From: Limnohabitans sp. Jir72 | GTDB taxonomy: Bacteria; Pseudomonadota; Gammaproteobacteria; Burkholderiales; Burkholderiaceae_C | Assembly (NCBI RefSeq): GCF_003063575.1 | Contig: NZ_NESC01000004.1 | Location: forward strand, 186,001 to 250,000 | DNA length: 64,000 nt | Direction: 5' to 3' | In this document: positions 11,353 through 22,687 of the stretch, piece after piece | Layout of the letters: each line of letters starts with the position of its first letter | How positions within the stretch are numbered: the first letter of the stretch is position 1 | Made by a program: the position numbers and the translations under genes | Notes under the pieces: model-generated | What the model saw: only the letters and a program-made list of their open reading frames with translations | Databases searched by the model: none | What the model was told of the DNA's origin: nothing

Positions 11353-12806
11353 TTACTCCAAACCGATCACGGGGCGGTGCCCCGCGTGCTGGCTGGCCAG
11401 CCATTGCGGTGCCACCGAACCCAGCCACATGCCCGCCAAGCTGGCCAACACACCCGCCAATTGGGCGGGGAATGCCTCACCCCAAGGTGTGAACGTGAAA
11501 CCCAGCCAGGTCAACAAGCCCAAGGCAATGGCGAACAAGGCGCCTTGGGTGCTTGCTTTGTTCCAGTAGAGGCCAAAAGCCAGGGGCACAAAAGCCCCCA
11601 CCAAGGTGACCTGGTAGGCCCCCGAAACCATTTCGTAGATCGATGTGCCTTGCATGGCAACGGCATAAGTCAGCACCAACACACTGAACACCAGTACCGT
11701 GATGCGCATGGCTTTGAGCTCCTGCGCGTCGGTTTGGTCAGGAAAAAACTGGCGCCAGATGTTTTCGGTGAAGGTCACGCTGGGGGCCAGCAAGGTGGCC
11801 GAGGCGCAGGACTTGATGGCCGAAAGCAAAGCGCCAAAAAACAGCACCTGCATGACGAATGGCATCTGGGTCATGACCAGCGTAGGCAGGACTTTTTGCG
11901 GGTCTTCGGCGATCAGTCTGGCGGCCTCTTCAGGCATGATGATCATGGCACTGACCACCAAAAACATGGGCACAAATGCAAACAGGATGTAGAAAATCCC
12001 GCCGATCACGGGGCCTCGGGTGGCCGCAAACTCGCTGTTGGCCGACATCACCCGCTGAAACACATCTTGCTGTGGGATGGAGCCGAGCATGATGGTGATG
12101 GACGCGGCGAAAAAGAAAATGATGTCCTTGAAATTGGGCTCCGGCCAGAACTTGAACATGTCCTGACTCACAGCCAGGGCCAGCACCTTGTCGGCACCAC
12201 CGGCCTGCTGGCCTGCTGGCCTGCAAACACGGCCAATATGGCCAAACCCACCACCAAAATGATCATCTGCATGAAATCGGTGATGGCCACCGACCACATG
12301 CCGCCAAACAAGGTGTAAGCCAGGATGGACACCACCCCGATCACCATGCCCAAAGGCATGCTGATGGCCCCGTCCGACAAGACGTTGAAGACCAAACCCA
12401 AAGCCGTCACCTGCGCCGAGACCCAGCCCAAGTAACTGACCATGATGATGACGGAGCAAATGACCTCCACACTGCGGCCATAGCGCTCGCGGAAATAGTC
12501 GCTGATGGTCAGCAAGGTCATGCGGTAGAGCTTGGACGCAAAGAACAGCCCTACCAAAATCAGGCAACTGCCAGCGCCAAAGGGGTCCTCGACCACGCCG
12601 TGCAGACCGCTGTTGACGAACTTGGCCGGGATACCCAACACCGTCTCAGAACCAAACCAGGTGGCGAAAGTGGTGGTGATGATCATGGCCAGCGGCAAGT
12701 GCCGGCCCGCGATGGCGAAGTCGGCAGAGCTTTTCACGCGCTTGGCGGCCACCAGGCCAATCGCGATGGTCACCAGCAGGTAGGCGATCACGAGGGTCAG
12801 CAACAA
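11353..12806 (-). pseudogene. Sodium:solute symporter family protein, frameshifted by an 8-bp tandem duplication
   Basis: Two overlapping frames together encode an SSS (SLC5-type) sodium-coupled permease. The N-terminal part runs from 12806 (MLLTLVIAYLLVTIAIG) through VFAGQQA. The C-terminal part continues from GGADKVLALAVSQDMFKF to the stop at 11353. The break falls exactly in 12202-12224, where GGCCTGCT occurs 2.9 times. Removing one 8-bp copy restores one frame of 481 residues, a normal family length, with the peptide AGQQAGGADK across the junction. As given, the first frame stops at about residue 212. It is either a fresh mutation or a reversible slippage switch. Substrate unknown; the gene stands alone between fmdB and ubiB. 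Confidence 0.88.
12202..12224. repeat. 8-bp tandem repeat causing the symporter frameshift
   Basis: GGCCTGCT, GGCCTGCT, GGCCTGC follow each other directly. The unit length is not a multiple of three, so gain or loss of one copy changes the reading frame of the symporter gene. Confidence 0.9.
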
Positions 12807-12836
12807 GGCAATGTCTCCTGTTTGGAAAGCGAAAAA

Positions 12837-14402
12837 TCAGTACAGCTGCCAGTGCGACCAGACCTGCATGCCCAGCAAACTGAGCAAAAAGCCCATGCCG
12901 ATGTACAGCAGGGTTTGCAGCAATTTGTTGGTGCGGCGCTGCTCGACCAGCAGTTGTTCGAGGTGCTTGGCATCGTGCTGACGCGGCTGCTTCAGGTAAT
13001 CGTGCAAGAGGCGCGGCAGCTGCGGCAGCAGCTTGGCGTAATGCGGCGCCTGGGCCTTGAGCTCGTCCCACAATTTTTTGGGGCCAATCTGGTCCAGCAT
13101 CCATTTTTCGAGGAAAGGTTTGGCGGTGCTCCAAAGGTCCAACTCGGGATCGAGCTGACGGCCCAAGCCTTCGATGTTGAGCAAGGTTTTTTGCAAGAGC
13201 ACCAGCTGCGGCTGGATCTCCACATGAAAACGCCGAGAAGTCTGGAACAGACGCATGAGCACCATGCCGAGCGAGATTTCTTTCAACGGACGGTCAAAGT
13301 AAGGTTCGCACACCGCACGAATGGCGGCTTCGAGTTCGTCTACACGCGTGTCAGCAGGCACCCAGCCGGACTCGATGTGGAGTTCTGCCACGCGCTTGTA
13401 ATCACGGCGGAAAAAGGCCGTGAAGTTCTGCGCCAAATACTCTTTGTCGTATTCGGTCAGTGTGCCCACGATGCCAAAGTCCAGCGAGATGTAGCGACCA
13501 AAGGTCTCGGGCGCCAAGCTGACCTGGATGTTGCCCGGGTGCATGTCGGCATGGAAAAAACCGTCGCGAAAAACCTGCGTGAAAAACAAGGTCACGCCGT
13601 CGCGGGCCAGCTTGGGGATGTCCACACCCGCTTCGCGCAGGCGGTCCACATGGCTGATGGGCACACCGTGCATGCGCTCCATCACCAGCACCTCGGGCTG
13701 GCAATAGTCCCAGACCATCTCGGGGATCAGCACCAAATCGAGGCCTTCCATGTTGCGGCGCAGTTGCGCAGCGTTCGAGGCCTCGCGCACCAGGTCCAAC
13801 TCGTCGTTCAGGTATTTGTCGAACTCGGCCACCACTTCGCGGGGCTTGAGGCGTTTGCCATCGGCACTCAGGTTCTCCACCCAGCCGGCCATCATGCGCA
13901 TGAGGCTCAGGTCTTTTTGAATGACGGGCAGCATTCCGGGGCGCAAGACCTTGACCGCCACTTCGCGCAGGTCGCCGGACTTGCTGCGCAAGGTGGCAAA
14001 GTGCACCTGTGCGATCGAGGCACTGGCCACGGGCTCGCGCTCAAAGCTTTCAAAGATGGTATCCACCGGCTTGCGAAAGGCACGCTCGATGGTGGCCACA
14101 GCGATGTCGGAGCTGAAGGGCGGTACGCGGTCTTGCAGCTTGGCCAGCTCTTCGGCAATGTCCAGCGGCAGCAGGTCGCGCCGGGTGGACAACACCTGAC
14201 CGAACTTCACAAAGATCGGGCCCAAGCGCTCCAGCGCTTCGCGCAGACGCACGGCACGCGGCGAGCGCAGGTCGCGCCCCACTGAGAGTACACGGGCCAG
14301 CAGGCGAATCCAGGGCTTTTGGAAGCTGGAGAGCACCAACTCGTCCAGTCCATAGCGCAGGACGATGAAGACGATGAACGCTCCGCGGCCGAGGCGGCTC
14401 AT
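12837..14402 (-). CDS. ubiB: Ubiquinone biosynthesis regulatory protein kinase UbiB
   Basis: The protein has 521 residues, typical for UbiB, an atypical (ABC1/ADCK/UbiB) kinase-like ATPase needed for coenzyme Q synthesis. The family KxGQ motif appears as [16 protein letters not shown] near residue 65. Ala-rich ASIAQVHFA replaces the glycine-rich loop. Catalytic and metal-binding residues are in [11 protein letters not shown] and LDFGIVG. Two C-terminal hydrophobic helices ([18 protein letters not shown]) anchor it to the inner membrane. Its start overlaps ubiJ by 4 bp, so the two are translationally coupled. The operon continues upstream with Tim44-like and ubiE. Confidence 0.96.
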   Translation of the reverse strand: MSRLGRGAFIVFIVLRYGLDELVLSSFQKPWIRLLARVLSVGRDLRSPRAVRLREALERLGPIFVKFGQVLSTRRDLLPLDIAEELAKLQDRVPPFSSDIAVATIERAFRKPVDTIFESFEREPVASASIAQVHFATLRSKSGDLREVAVKVLRPGMLPVIQKDLSLMRMMAGWVENLSADGKRLKPREVVAEFDKYLNDELDLVREASNAAQLRRNMEGLDLVLIPEMVWDYCQPEVLVMERMHGVPISHVDRLREAGVDIPKLARDGVTLFFTQVFRDGFFHADMHPGNIQVSLAPETFGRYISLDFGIVGTLTEYDKEYLAQNFTAFFRRDYKRVAELHIESGWVPADTRVDELEAAIRAVCEPYFDRPLKEISLGMVLMRLFQTSRRFHVEIQPQLVLLQKTLLNIEGLGRQLDPELDLWSTAKPFLEKWMLDQIGPKKLWDELKAQAPHYAKLLPQLPRLLHDYLKQPRQHDAKHLEQLLVEQRRTNKLLQTLLYIGMGFLLSLLGMQVWSHWQLY

Positions 14403-14947
14403 GCGGCGCTACCGGAAACGATGTCGCTGCCAGGACGCTTGGCCACAAAGCCACGCAGGGCCTCCATGGCTTTGCGTGCGGCTTGGGCCAGCGTGTGGGC
14501 CAGGGCATCGCCCACCAGGCGGGCCAGGTCTTCCTCGGCATCCCAGCGCACGTGGTCGATCAGCCAATTGATCTCGGCGGCCAGTTGCACATCGCCTTCG
14601 ATGCGCACTTTCGGCTTGTCACCTTTGGCCAGAGCAGAGGCCAGTGACACGGGAGATTCTTCCGTCACCGTCAGCCGCAGGTCAAAGCCTTCAAAGCGGC
14701 CGCGCTCAAGCAAACCTGCTGGCGTAGGGGTCAGCTGCAACTGGATGCGGTCCCAGACCAGCTCAATGCGCTGGCCTTTTTGGCGCGCCAGGCGGGCCAT
14801 GGCTTCGGGCTCACTTTGCAGCACGTGGTTAAGGAACAGGACAAGACGGTTGACCGACTCGTCGACCACCCAGGCGGGTGGCTGGAAATTGGATGCGAAT
14901 TGGGGCAGCGCCTGAGCGGCCCAAGAAAAAGGGGACTGTGTTGCCAT
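14399..14947 (-). CDS. ubiJ: Ubiquinone biosynthesis accessory factor UbiJ (SCP2 domain)
   Basis: The protein has 182 residues. The N-terminal half is an SCP2-like lipid-binding domain (residues 15-110), and the C-terminal half is a helical region with [21 protein letters not shown], typical of UbiJ. UbiJ works with UbiK in the soluble Ubi complex, probably binding the hydrophobic ubiquinone intermediates. It sits between a Tim44-like gene and ubiB and overlaps the latter by 4 bp. Sequence similarity to enterobacterial UbiJ is low, so context carries much of the call. Confidence 0.87.
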   Translation of the reverse strand: MATQSPFSWAAQALPQFASNFQPPAWVVDESVNRLVLFLNHVLQSEPEAMARLARQKGQRIELVWDRIQLQLTPTPAGLLERGRFEGFDLRLTVTEESPVSLASALAKGDKPKVRIEGDVQLAAEINWLIDHVRWDAEEDLARLVGDALAHTLAQAARKAMEALRGFVAKRPGSDIVSGSAA

Positions 14948-14996
14948 AGTCCCCGATTATTCACGAAAGACAAGGCCCTGCATGAGGGCCTGTGCT

Positions 14997-15974
14997 TTAT
15001 TGCAGCGCTTGCACACCAGCGACCAGCCAGCCGCTACCACCCTGCTTGGGCTTGGTCATGTTCCAGACTTCGCGGAAAGGGCTCGGACCTGCCGAGGCGT
15101 CCTCGCGGATCATGCCGTTGAACTCCACGCTCGCCAGATAGGCATCGGCCTGCTCTTCGATGCCCAGCAACTGGGCTTCGAGCATGACCACTTCGGTCTT
15201 GTTGGGCTGACCCGGGAACTGACTTTCGCGTTCTGCCAATTGGCTGCGGATTTCGGCGACCATGGTGTCGGTCATCATGGAGCGCAAGGTGGTGATGTCT
15301 GAACGGTCCCACGCGTCTTGCAGGGTCACAAAATTCTGTTTGGCCGCAGCCACAAAACCGGCCACATCAAAGCCCGCAGGCACGCCCCAGTTTTGCGAAC
15401 CGCTCAAAGCCGAACCGATCATGGACCCTCCGGTTTGGGCCGCCGCGGAGCCATCAAAGCGGGTGCCTTGGGCTTCCCAAGGGCGGGCCGACGCATCATT
15501 GCCGACGGTCTCTGGTTTGTATTGTTTGAAAGATGCAGGTTGCTCGGCCGTGGCACCAGCACCTTGGTAAGCGAAACCGCCTTGCTGTGCAGTCCCCCCC
15601 CTGCGACGCATGAACATGCCGATCAAGGCCATGACCGCCATAGCCACCAGCATGAACATCAAGACGTTGCCAAAGGCCTCGCCCATGCCCAAAGAGTGGG
15701 CCAACCAAGCCAGACCCAAGCCTGCAGCCAAGCCACCCAACATGGCACCCCAGGGCCTCTTGGCAGCAGGTGCTGCCATGGCAGGTTTACCTGCAGCGGG
15801 CGCAGCTTGTTGCGCGGGAGCAGCAGCTTGCTGTGGACGCACCGCTTCGCGCTGGGTCACTTGATTCGATTGCTGACCGATGGACTTGCCACCGCCAAAA
15901 CGTCGGGCGGCTTCGGCATTCAAACTGCCCAAGGCCAAAACGGCAGCGAGCAAAAGGGTCAAGAACTTGTTCAC
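14997..15974 (-). CDS. Tim44-like domain membrane protein
   Basis: The protein has 325 residues. I place the start at the GTG at 15974 because GGAG lies 7 bp upstream and the product then begins with a signal peptide (VNKFLTLLLAAVLALGSLNAEA). An Ala/Gln/Pro-rich linker follows, with two membrane helices around residues 75-125 and a Tim44-like NTF2-fold domain at 195-325 (FVTLQDAWDRSDITTLRSMM). The domain resembles the mitochondrial import motor subunit, but the bacterial role is unknown. It is placed within the ubiquinone gene group ubiE-Tim44-ubiJ-ubiB, as in other Burkholderiales. Confidence 0.85.
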   Translation of the reverse strand: MNKFLTLLLAAVLALGSLNAEAARRFGGGKSIGQQSNQVTQREAVRPQQAAAPAQQAAPAAGKPAMAAPAAKRPWGAMLGGLAAGLGLAWLAHSLGMGEAFGNVLMFMLVAMAVMALIGMFMRRRGGTAQQGGFAYQGAGATAEQPASFKQYKPETVGNDASARPWEAQGTRFDGSAAAQTGGSMIGSALSGSQNWGVPAGFDVAGFVAAAKQNFVTLQDAWDRSDITTLRSMMTDTMVAEIRSQLAERESQFPGQPNKTEVVMLEAQLLGIEEQADAYLASVEFNGMIREDASAGPSPFREVWNMTKPKQGGSGWLVAGVQALQ

Positions 15975-16011
15975 GGTGTCTCCAATGGATAACAGTCTCA
16001 CAAAACAGGCA

Positions 16012-16743
16012 TCAGCACTTGATGCCTGCATGCAAGGCTACCACCCCGGCTGACAAATTGTGAAAATCCACATGGCCAAATCCGCTTCTTTTCATAAGGG
16101 TTTTCAGCTCTTCCTGGCCCGGATGCATGCGAATGGATTCAGCCAAATAGCGATAACTGTCGGCGTCCCCGGCCACCAACTTGCCCATGTGCGGCAAGAT
16201 TTTGAAGCTGTACCAGTCGTAGATTTTCTCCAGCGGCTTGGCCACTTTGGAGAACTCGAGCACCAACAATTTGCCACCAGGCTTGAGCACGCGACACATT
16301 TCTTTGAGCGCCACATCCTTGTGTGTCATGTTGCGCAGACCAAAGGCCACGCTGACCACGTTGAAATGGTTGTCCGGAAAAGGCAACTTCTCGGCATCGC
16401 ACACCAAGGTGGGCAGGGCCAGGCCGTGGTCGACCAAGCGGTCCCGGCCGGTGCTGAGCATGGCTTCGTTGATGTCGGTGTGCACCACACGGCCTGTGGT
16501 GCCGACCTTCTTGGCAAACGCCATGGACAAATCGCCCGTGCCGCCCGCGATGTCCAGCACCTGGTCGCCTTCCTTGAGGTTGGCCACCTGCACGGTGTAG
16601 GCCTTCCAGACGCGGTGCAGCCCCATGGACATCAGGTCGTTCATCACGTCGTATTTGGACGCGACCGAGTCAAACACGCCACGCACATGCTTGGCTTTTT
16701 CTTTTTCGTCGACGGTCTTGAAACCGAAATGGGTGGTGCTCAT
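16012..16743 (-). CDS. ubiE: Ubiquinone/menaquinone C-methyltransferase UbiE
   Basis: The protein has 243 residues, an SAM-dependent methyltransferase that methylates the benzoquinone ring (C-2) of ubiquinone precursors. The SAM motif I is [12 protein letters not shown], and the family signatures are [17 protein letters not shown] near residue 33 and the RVLKPGG motif. The start [13 protein letters not shown] at 16743 matches the family; an upstream ATG adds nine unlikely residues. First of four genes probably read together (ubiE, Tim44-like, ubiJ, ubiB). Confidence 0.97.
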   Translation of the reverse strand: MSTTHFGFKTVDEKEKAKHVRGVFDSVASKYDVMNDLMSMGLHRVWKAYTVQVANLKEGDQVLDIAGGTGDLSMAFAKKVGTTGRVVHTDINEAMLSTGRDRLVDHGLALPTLVCDAEKLPFPDNHFNVVSVAFGLRNMTHKDVALKEMCRVLKPGGKLLVLEFSKVAKPLEKIYDWYSFKILPHMGKLVAGDADSYRYLAESIRMHPGQEELKTLMKRSGFGHVDFHNLSAGVVALHAGIKC

Positions 16744-16766
16744 GGGCAACTCTTTCAACCGGATAT

Positions 16767-17183
16767 TCAATGGCTATGACCGCAGCTGCTGCCCGCTTTT
16801 CCGAGCATGGGCGCGTCACGGTCGGTGCCTGCGGCTTGCAGGCGCTCTTGGTATTGTTGCCACAAAGCGGCTTGCTGGTCGCCCAAGAAGTAAAGGTACT
16901 CCCAAGTGAACAGGCCCGAGTCGTGACCGTCCGAGAAAGTGGGTTTGACCGCGTAATTGCCCACAGGCTCGATCTCGATCACCGTGACCTGGCGCTTGCC
17001 GGTCTGCAGCACTTCCTGGCCGGGGCCATGGCCCTGCACCTCGGCCGAGGGGGAGTAGATGCGCATCAGCTCGAACGGGATGCGAAATTGCGCACCATCG
17101 GAAAAGCCGATTTCCAGCACCTTGGTCTGGCCATGCACGGTCAGGGACTCGGGCGTGGGGGTTTCTTTTTTCAATCCGGCCAT
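16767..17183 (-). CDS. DUF971 family protein
   Basis: The product has 138 residues with a DUF971 domain at about 15-105 ([20 protein letters not shown], then [18 protein letters not shown]). The domain also occurs in iron-sulfur carriers (ApbC) and in carnitine-related enzymes. A His/Cys-containing tail ends SCGHSH. It lies 23 bp upstream of ubiE, so it likely shares its transcript. Function unknown. The start is the ATG at 17183; a longer open frame upstream overlaps the next gene and is a shadow. Confidence 0.87.
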   Translation of the reverse strand: MAGLKKETPTPESLTVHGQTKVLEIGFSDGAQFRIPFELMRIYSPSAEVQGHGPGQEVLQTGKRQVTVIEIEPVGNYAVKPTFSDGHDSGLFTWEYLYFLGDQQAALWQQYQERLQAAGTDRDAPMLGKAGSSCGHSH

Positions 17184-17211
17184 AGTGACTTTCGCGTGTT
17201 GCTTTGCAACG

Positions 17212-20200
17212 TTAAACCAACACGCGCTCAATGCCACCGGCATTGGCGGCGCTGACGTACTCGGGCATCCAGTTCTCGCCCAAGATGTGCTTGGCCATCT
17301 CGACCACGATGTAGTCGGCCTCCAGCAAACCGTTTTGCAGGTCGTCGCCAAAGCGCGACAGGCCTTGCAAGCAGCTGGGGCAGCTGGTGAGGATCTTGAC
17401 GTTGTCTTTGGGGCCCACTGCACCGCTGGCGCGCAATGCGGCTTCGCCTTTGAGGATTTCTTCCTCTTTGCGGAAACGCACTTGCGTGGAGATGTCAGGA
17501 CGCGTGACGCCCAGCGTGCCCGACTCGCCACAGCAGCGGTCTGATTTGAGCACCTGATCACCCAGCAAGCCTTTGACGGTCTTCATGGGGTCTTGCAACT
17601 TCATGGGCGAGTGGCAAGGGTCGTGGTACAGGTAAGCGCCCTGTGCCTCAAGCTTGATGCCTTTTTCGAGCAAAAACTCATGGATGTCCACGATGCGGCA
17701 GCCCGGGAAGATCTTGTCGAACTCGTAGCCCTGCAACTGGTCGTAGCAGGTGCCGCAGCTGACCACCACGGTCTTGATGTCGAGGTAGTTGAGCGTGTTG
17801 GCCACGCGGTGGAACAACACCCGGTTGTCGGTGATGATCTTCTCGGCCTTGTCGAACTGGCCTGAGCCCTTTTGCGGGTAACCGCAGCACAGGTAGCCCG
17901 GTGGCAGCACGGTCTGCACACCTGCGTGCCAGAGCATGGCCTGCGTGGCCAAGCCCACTTGGCTGAACAAGCGTTCAGACCCGCAGCCAGGGAAGTAAAA
18001 CACCGCTTCGGTTTCCGACGTGGTGGTTTGCGGATCGCGGATGATCGGCACGTAATCATTGTCTTCAATGTCAAGCAAGGCACGCGCCGTCTTCTTGGGC
18101 AAATTGCCCGGCATCTTCTTGTTGATGAAGTGGATCACCTGCTCTTTGATGGGCGCAGTGCCCACCGAGGCGGGCGGTGCACTGGTTTGTTTGCGGGCTA
18201 TACCCTTGAGCAGACCGGCCACAAAGCGCTGAGCCTTCATGCCCACGCCCACCATGGCCATGCGGGCCACCTTGATGGTCTCAGGGTTGGTCGCGTTGAG
18301 CATGAACATGGCTGCGGCATTGCCGGGCCGGAAGCTTTTTTGCCCCATCTTGCGCAAAAGGTTGCGCATGTTCATGGACACATCGCCAAAGTCGATGTTC
18401 ACCGGGCAAGGCGTCAGGCACTTGTGGCAAACGGTGCAATGGTCGGCCACGTCTTCAAACTCTTGCCAGTGCTTGATGGACACGCCACGGCGGGTCTGCT
18501 CTTCGTACAAGAAGGCCTCGACCAGCAGGGAAGTGGCCAGGATTTTGTTGCGTGGGCTGTAGAGCAAATTGGCACGTGGCACGTGCGTCGCGCACACGGG
18601 CTTGCACTTGCCGCAGCGCAGGCAGTCCTTCACGCTGGCCGCGATCGCGCCAATGTCAGACTGCTGCATGATCAGCGACTCGTGGCCCATCAAGCCAAAG
18701 CTGGGGGTGTAAGCGTGCGTCAAATCGGCCGCATGCACATCGTCGCCCAAGCCGGTCAAGGCAGCACCGCGCAGCAGCTTGCCTTTGTTGAAGCGCCCTT
18801 GCGGGTCCACCTTGGCTTTGTAGGCGGTGAAATTGGCCAACTCGGCGTCGGTCAAAAATTCGAGCTTGGTGATGCCAATGCCGTGCTCGCCCGAGATCAC
18901 ACCGTCCAGGCTGCGCGCCAGCACCATGATGCGGGCCACCGCTTCGTGCGCGGTCTGCAGCATCTCGTAATTGTCGGAGTTGACGGGGATGTTGGTGTGC
19001 ACATTGCCGTCACCGGCGTGCATGTGCAGCGCCACCCACACACGGCCCTTGAGCACGCGCTGATGGATGGCCGTGACTTCGGTCAAGATCGGCTGGAAGG
19101 CTGAGCCCGAGAAGATGTTTTGCAAAGCCGGACGAATCTGCGTCTTCCAGCTGGCGCGCAACGTGTGGTCTTGCAACTGGGGGAAGAGCTCGTCGACTTG
19201 CGTGAGCCAGCCTTGCCACTGGGTCTGCACCTCCCGCACCACGGCCAAGGCCTGCGCCACCCGGTCTTCCAGCAGTTCGGCCGAGGCGATTTCGTTGGCG
19301 TCTTCTTGCTTGCCCAAGGGCAGGTTGCCGCGCTCCAGGAAACTCTCCAGCTCGGCACAAAATTTGAGCTTGTTGCGCAGGGAGAGTTCGATGTTGATGC
19401 GCTCGATGCCGTCGGTGTACTCGGCCATGCGCGGCAGCGGAATCACCACATCTTCGTTGACCTTGAAGGCGTTGGTGTGGCGTGAAATGGCCGCTGTTTT
19501 CTTGCGGTCGAGCCAGAATTTTTTGCGCGCCTCGGGGCTGATGGCGATGAAGCCTTCGCCACTGCGCGAGTTGGCAATGCGCACGATCTCAGACGTCGCC
19601 TTGGCCACGTCGTCGGCGTTGTCACCGGCGATGTCACCGATCAACACCATCTTGGGAAAGCCCCCGCGCTTGGACTTGGTGGAATAACCCACCGCCCGCA
19701 AATAGCGGTCATCCAAGTGCTCCAGACCTGCCATCACGGTGCCGGTGCGCTTTTGCTCGGCGAACATGAAGTCTTTGATCTCGACGATGCTGGGCACGGC
19801 CTCGCGGGCGTGGCCAAAGAACTCCATGCACACGGTGCGGGTGTGGGTGGGCATGCGGTGCACCACCCAACGGGCGCTGGTGATCAGGCCATCGCAGCCC
19901 TCTTTTTGCACGCCTGGCAGGCCCGAGAGGAACTTGTCGGTCACGTCCTTGCCAAGGCCTTCTTTGCGGAAAGTCTTGCCCGGGATCACCAGGGTTTCGG
20001 TGCGGATCGGCGTCTTGCCGTCGGCCTTGAAATAGCGCAGCTCGAAGGTGGCCACTTCGGCATCATGGATCTTGCCCATGTTGTGGTCCATGCGCACCAC
20101 ATCCAGCCATTCGGCGTCGGGCGTGACCATGCGCCAGCTGGCCAGGTTGTCGAGCGCTGTGCCCCACAAGACGGCCTTTTTGCCGCCCGCGTTCATGGCG

Positions 20201-21090
20201 ATGTTGCCGCCGATGCAAGAGGCCTCGGCCGAAGTCGGGTCCACCGCAAAGACAAAACCACCGCGCTCGGCCGCATCGGCCACGCGCTGGGTCACCACAC
20301 CGGCTTCGGTGTAGATGGTGGGGATCTTGTGGGCGATGCCCGGCAGGTCGACCATCTCGACCTCGGTCATGGCTTCGAGCTTTTCGGTGTTGATGACCGC
20401 GCTCTTCCAGGTCAGCGGGATCGCGCCACCCGTGTAGCCCGTGCCGCCGCCGCGCGGGACGATGGTCAGGCCCAGATCGATACAGCCTTTGACCAGACCC
20501 GCCATTTCGGCTTCGCTGTCGGGGGTCAGCACCACAAAGGGGTATTCCACGCGCCAGTCGGTGGCGTCGGTCACGTGGCTCACACGCGAGAGGCCATCAA
20601 ATTTGATGTTGTCCTTGGCCGTGAGGCGCCCCAGGGTCTTTTGCACCTGGCTGCGCAGCTTGGCGCGGTTGGCAAAGCGCTCGTTGAATTGGGTGACGGC
20701 CTGACCGGCCAAGACCAGCAAAGCCCCCACCAGGGCGTCGCGGGCGGCATCCACATTGGGGGTGCGGCGTTTTTGCACTTCGCCCAGGCGGTGCTGCAAG
20801 GCGTCTACCAGCATCTTGCGGCGGCCGGGGTTGTCCAGCAGGTCGTCCTGCAAATAGGGGTTGCGCTCGACCACCCAAATGTCGCCCAGCACTTCGTAGA
20901 GCATGCGGGCCGAGCGGCCTGTGCGGCGCTCATCGCGCAACTGGTTCAGCAGATCCCAAGCCTTCTCGCCCAGCAGGCGGACCACGATTTCGCGGTCAGA
21001 AAAGCTGGTGTAGTTGTAAGGGATCTCGCGCAGGCGCGGCGCATCGGCGTCGGCTTGCATCAAATGTTGGAGCGTGGTGGGTGCATTCAT
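17212..21090 (-). CDS. FAD-linked oxidase fused to Fe-S (GlcF-like) domains, DUF3683 type
   Basis: The protein has 1292 residues. In order: a DUF3683 domain (residues 1-130, starting near [17 protein letters not shown]), a PCMH FAD-binding domain (around 180-400, with [16 protein letters not shown]), an FAD-oxidase C-terminal domain (ending near [19 protein letters not shown]), two 4Fe-4S motifs ([11 protein letters not shown] and [12 protein letters not shown]), and two CCG domains ([26 protein letters not shown]). This is the architecture of a membrane-associated 2-hydroxyacid dehydrogenase, with the GlcD, GlcF and ferredoxin parts in one chain. The substrate may be D-lactate, glycolate or similar. 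The ATG at 21090 is the start after an in-frame upstream ATG of low merit. Confidence 0.9.
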   Translation of the reverse strand: MNAPTTLQHLMQADADAPRLREIPYNYTSFSDREIVVRLLGEKAWDLLNQLRDERRTGRSARMLYEVLGDIWVVERNPYLQDDLLDNPGRRKMLVDALQHRLGEVQKRRTPNVDAARDALVGALLVLAGQAVTQFNERFANRAKLRSQVQKTLGRLTAKDNIKFDGLSRVSHVTDATDWRVEYPFVVLTPDSEAEMAGLVKGCIDLGLTIVPRGGGTGYTGGAIPLTWKSAVINTEKLEAMTEVEMVDLPGIAHKIPTIYTEAGVVTQRVADAAERGGFVFAVDPTSAEASCIGGNIAMNAGGKKAVLWGTALDNLASWRMVTPDAEWLDVVRMDHNMGKIHDAEVATFELRYFKADGKTPIRTETLVIPGKTFRKEGLGKDVTDKFLSGLPGVQKEGCDGLITSARWVVHRMPTHTRTVCMEFFGHAREAVPSIVEIKDFMFAEQKRTGTVMAGLEHLDDRYLRAVGYSTKSKRGGFPKMVLIGDIAGDNADDVAKATSEIVRIANSRSGEGFIAISPEARKKFWLDRKKTAAISRHTNAFKVNEDVVIPLPRMAEYTDGIERINIELSLRNKLKFCAELESFLERGNLPLGKQEDANEIASAELLEDRVAQALAVVREVQTQWQGWLTQVDELFPQLQDHTLRASWKTQIRPALQNIFSGSAFQPILTEVTAIHQRVLKGRVWVALHMHAGDGNVHTNIPVNSDNYEMLQTAHEAVARIMVLARSLDGVISGEHGIGITKLEFLTDAELANFTAYKAKVDPQGRFNKGKLLRGAALTGLGDDVHAADLTHAYTPSFGLMGHESLIMQQSDIGAIAASVKDCLRCGKCKPVCATHVPRANLLYSPRNKILATSLLVEAFLYEEQTRRGVSIKHWQEFEDVADHCTVCHKCLTPCPVNIDFGDVSMNMRNLLRKMGQKSFRPGNAAAMFMLNATNPETIKVARMAMVGVGMKAQRFVAGLLKGIARKQTSAPPASVGTAPIKEQVIHFINKKMPGNLPKKTARALLDIEDNDYVPIIRDPQTTTSETEAVFYFPGCGSERLFSQVGLATQAMLWHAGVQTVLPPGYLCCGYPQKGSGQFDKAEKIITDNRVLFHRVANTLNYLDIKTVVVSCGTCYDQLQGYEFDKIFPGCRIVDIHEFLLEKGIKLEAQGAYLYHDPCHSPMKLQDPMKTVKGLLGDQVLKSDRCCGESGTLGVTRPDISTQVRFRKEEEILKGEAALRASGAVGPKDNVKILTSCPSCLQGLSRFGDDLQNGLLEADYIVVEMAKHILGENWMPEYVSAANAGGIERVLV

Positions 21091-21370
21091 AGGAGTAGGC
21101 GCGGTCAGCAGCGTGTCAATACGCATTCAGCCAGACACGGAAACTGGCTTGAACCCGGCTGAGGGTGAATGTTACCGCAGTGCAACAAACACACGCCGTG
21201 CGCAGGGGAACCTGTCGCCCAAAGGTCTCTCGTCATGGAAAGCCCGGGTTGTCGCCTGAATTTCACATGGGTTTAATCCTTTTGACATTTTTAAGCGCCA
21301 AACTGGTCTGAAATTCCTGCTCAAATAATAGGCACCTTTGTTCGCCGCCCCACCTTTCCCGGAAAACGCC

Positions 21371-22678
21371 ATGAAACTCAAGCTCTCCCTCAGCGCTCTG
21401 GCCTTGGGCCTGGCCAGCCTGTCTGCCCAAGCCCAAACCGAAATCCAGTGGTGGCACTCCATGACCGCCGTCAACGGCGAATGGGTCAATGACCTGGCCA
21501 AGAACTTCAACGCCAGCCAGAAGGATTACAAGATCAACCCGGTCTTCAAGGGCAGTTACGACGAGTCCATGACCGCGGCCGTGGCGGCCTTCCGCGCTGG
21601 CAACGCCCCGCACATCCTGCAGGTGTTTGAAGTGGGCACCGCCACCATGATGGCCAGTAAAGGCGTGGTCGTGCCCGTGGGCAAAGTGATGCAGGACGCT
21701 GGCTACAAATTCGACCCCACCGCCTATGTACCCGCCGTGGCCGGTTACTACACAGCCCCGAGCGGTCAGATGCTGTCTTTCCCCTTCAACAGCTCCACCA
21801 CGGTGTTTTATTTCAACAAGGACGCCTTCAAGGCCGCTGGCATCGACACCAGCAAGCCCCCAGCCACTTGGCCTGAAGTGGCCCTCGCCGCCGCCAAGCT
21901 CAAGGCCAATGGCCACAAATGCCCCTTCACCACCGCTTGGCAAGGCTGGACCCAGCTGGAGAGCTTCTCCACCTGGCACAACACCGAACTGGCCACCCTA
22001 GGCAACGGCATGCGCGGCACCAACGCCCGCCTGGTGGCCAATTCGCCCCTGCATGTGCGCCACATCGAGAACCTGGGCAACATGGCCAAACAAGGCCTGT
22101 TCGTCTACAAGGGCCGCGCCAACGTGCCAGAGGCGTCTTTCGTCTCCGGCGAGTGCGCCATGATCACCACCTCGTCGGGCTTTTACGGCAACGTGGCCAA
22201 AAACGCCAAGTTCGGCTACGGCCTGTCCACCCTGCCCTATTACCCCGATGTGGCCGGTGCCCCGCAAAACACCGTCATCGGCGGTGCCAGCCTGTGGGTC
22301 ATGTCAGGCAAAAAAGCCGAAGAATACAAAGGCGTGGCCACTTTCTTCAATTACCTGTCCAATGCCGAAGTGCAGTCGGCCAGCCACAAGCGCACCGGCT
22401 ACCTGCCGATCACCATGGCGGCTTTCAAGCTGACCGAGCAGTCGGGCTTTTACAAACAAAACCCCGGCACCGACACGGCTGTGAACCAGATGATCCGCAA
22501 GACCACCGACAAGTCGCGCGGCATCCGTCTGGGCAACTACGTACAGATCCGGACCATCGAGGACGAAGAGTTCGAGCAGGTCTGGGCTGGCAAAAAGACC
22601 GCCAAAGAAGCCCTGGACAGCATCATCAAGCGCGGCAACGACTTGCTCGAACGCTTTGAAAAAGCCAACAAAGGCTGA
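21371..22678 (+). CDS. ugpB: sn-Glycerol-3-phosphate ABC transporter, substrate-binding protein UgpB
   Basis: The protein has 435 residues with a cleavable signal peptide (KLSLSALALGLASLSAQAQ). It is a periplasmic solute-binding protein of family 1. WWHSMTAVNGEWVNDLAKNF and FKGSYDESMTAA match UgpB, whose partner is the UgpAE permease with UgpC as ATPase. The start at 21371 follows GGAAAACGCC. First gene of ugpBAECQ in the same order as E. coli. I searched the 280-bp upstream region for a Pho box and saw no convincing match. Confidence 0.95.
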   Translation: MKLKLSLSALALGLASLSAQAQTEIQWWHSMTAVNGEWVNDLAKNFNASQKDYKINPVFKGSYDESMTAAVAAFRAGNAPHILQVFEVGTATMMASKGVVVPVGKVMQDAGYKFDPTAYVPAVAGYYTAPSGQMLSFPFNSSTTVFYFNKDAFKAAGIDTSKPPATWPEVALAAAKLKANGHKCPFTTAWQGWTQLESFSTWHNTELATLGNGMRGTNARLVANSPLHVRHIENLGNMAKQGLFVYKGRANVPEASFVSGECAMITTSSGFYGNVAKNAKFGYGLSTLPYYPDVAGAPQNTVIGGASLWVMSGKKAEEYKGVATFFNYLSNAEVQSASHKRTGYLPITMAAFKLTEQSGFYKQNPGTDTAVNQMIRKTTDKSRGIRLGNYVQIRTIEDEEFEQVWAGKKTAKEALDSIIKRGNDLLERFEKANKG

Positions 22679-22687
22679 TGACCCGTT

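Noticed and set aside
19717..21162. A 481-residue plus-strand open frame
   Set aside because: It is the complement of the FAD oxidoreductase N-terminal half and shows no domain.
21091..21370. Pho box upstream of ugpB
   Set aside because: Ugp genes are PhoB-regulated in E. coli, but I could not find two TGTCA-like half-sites with correct spacing.
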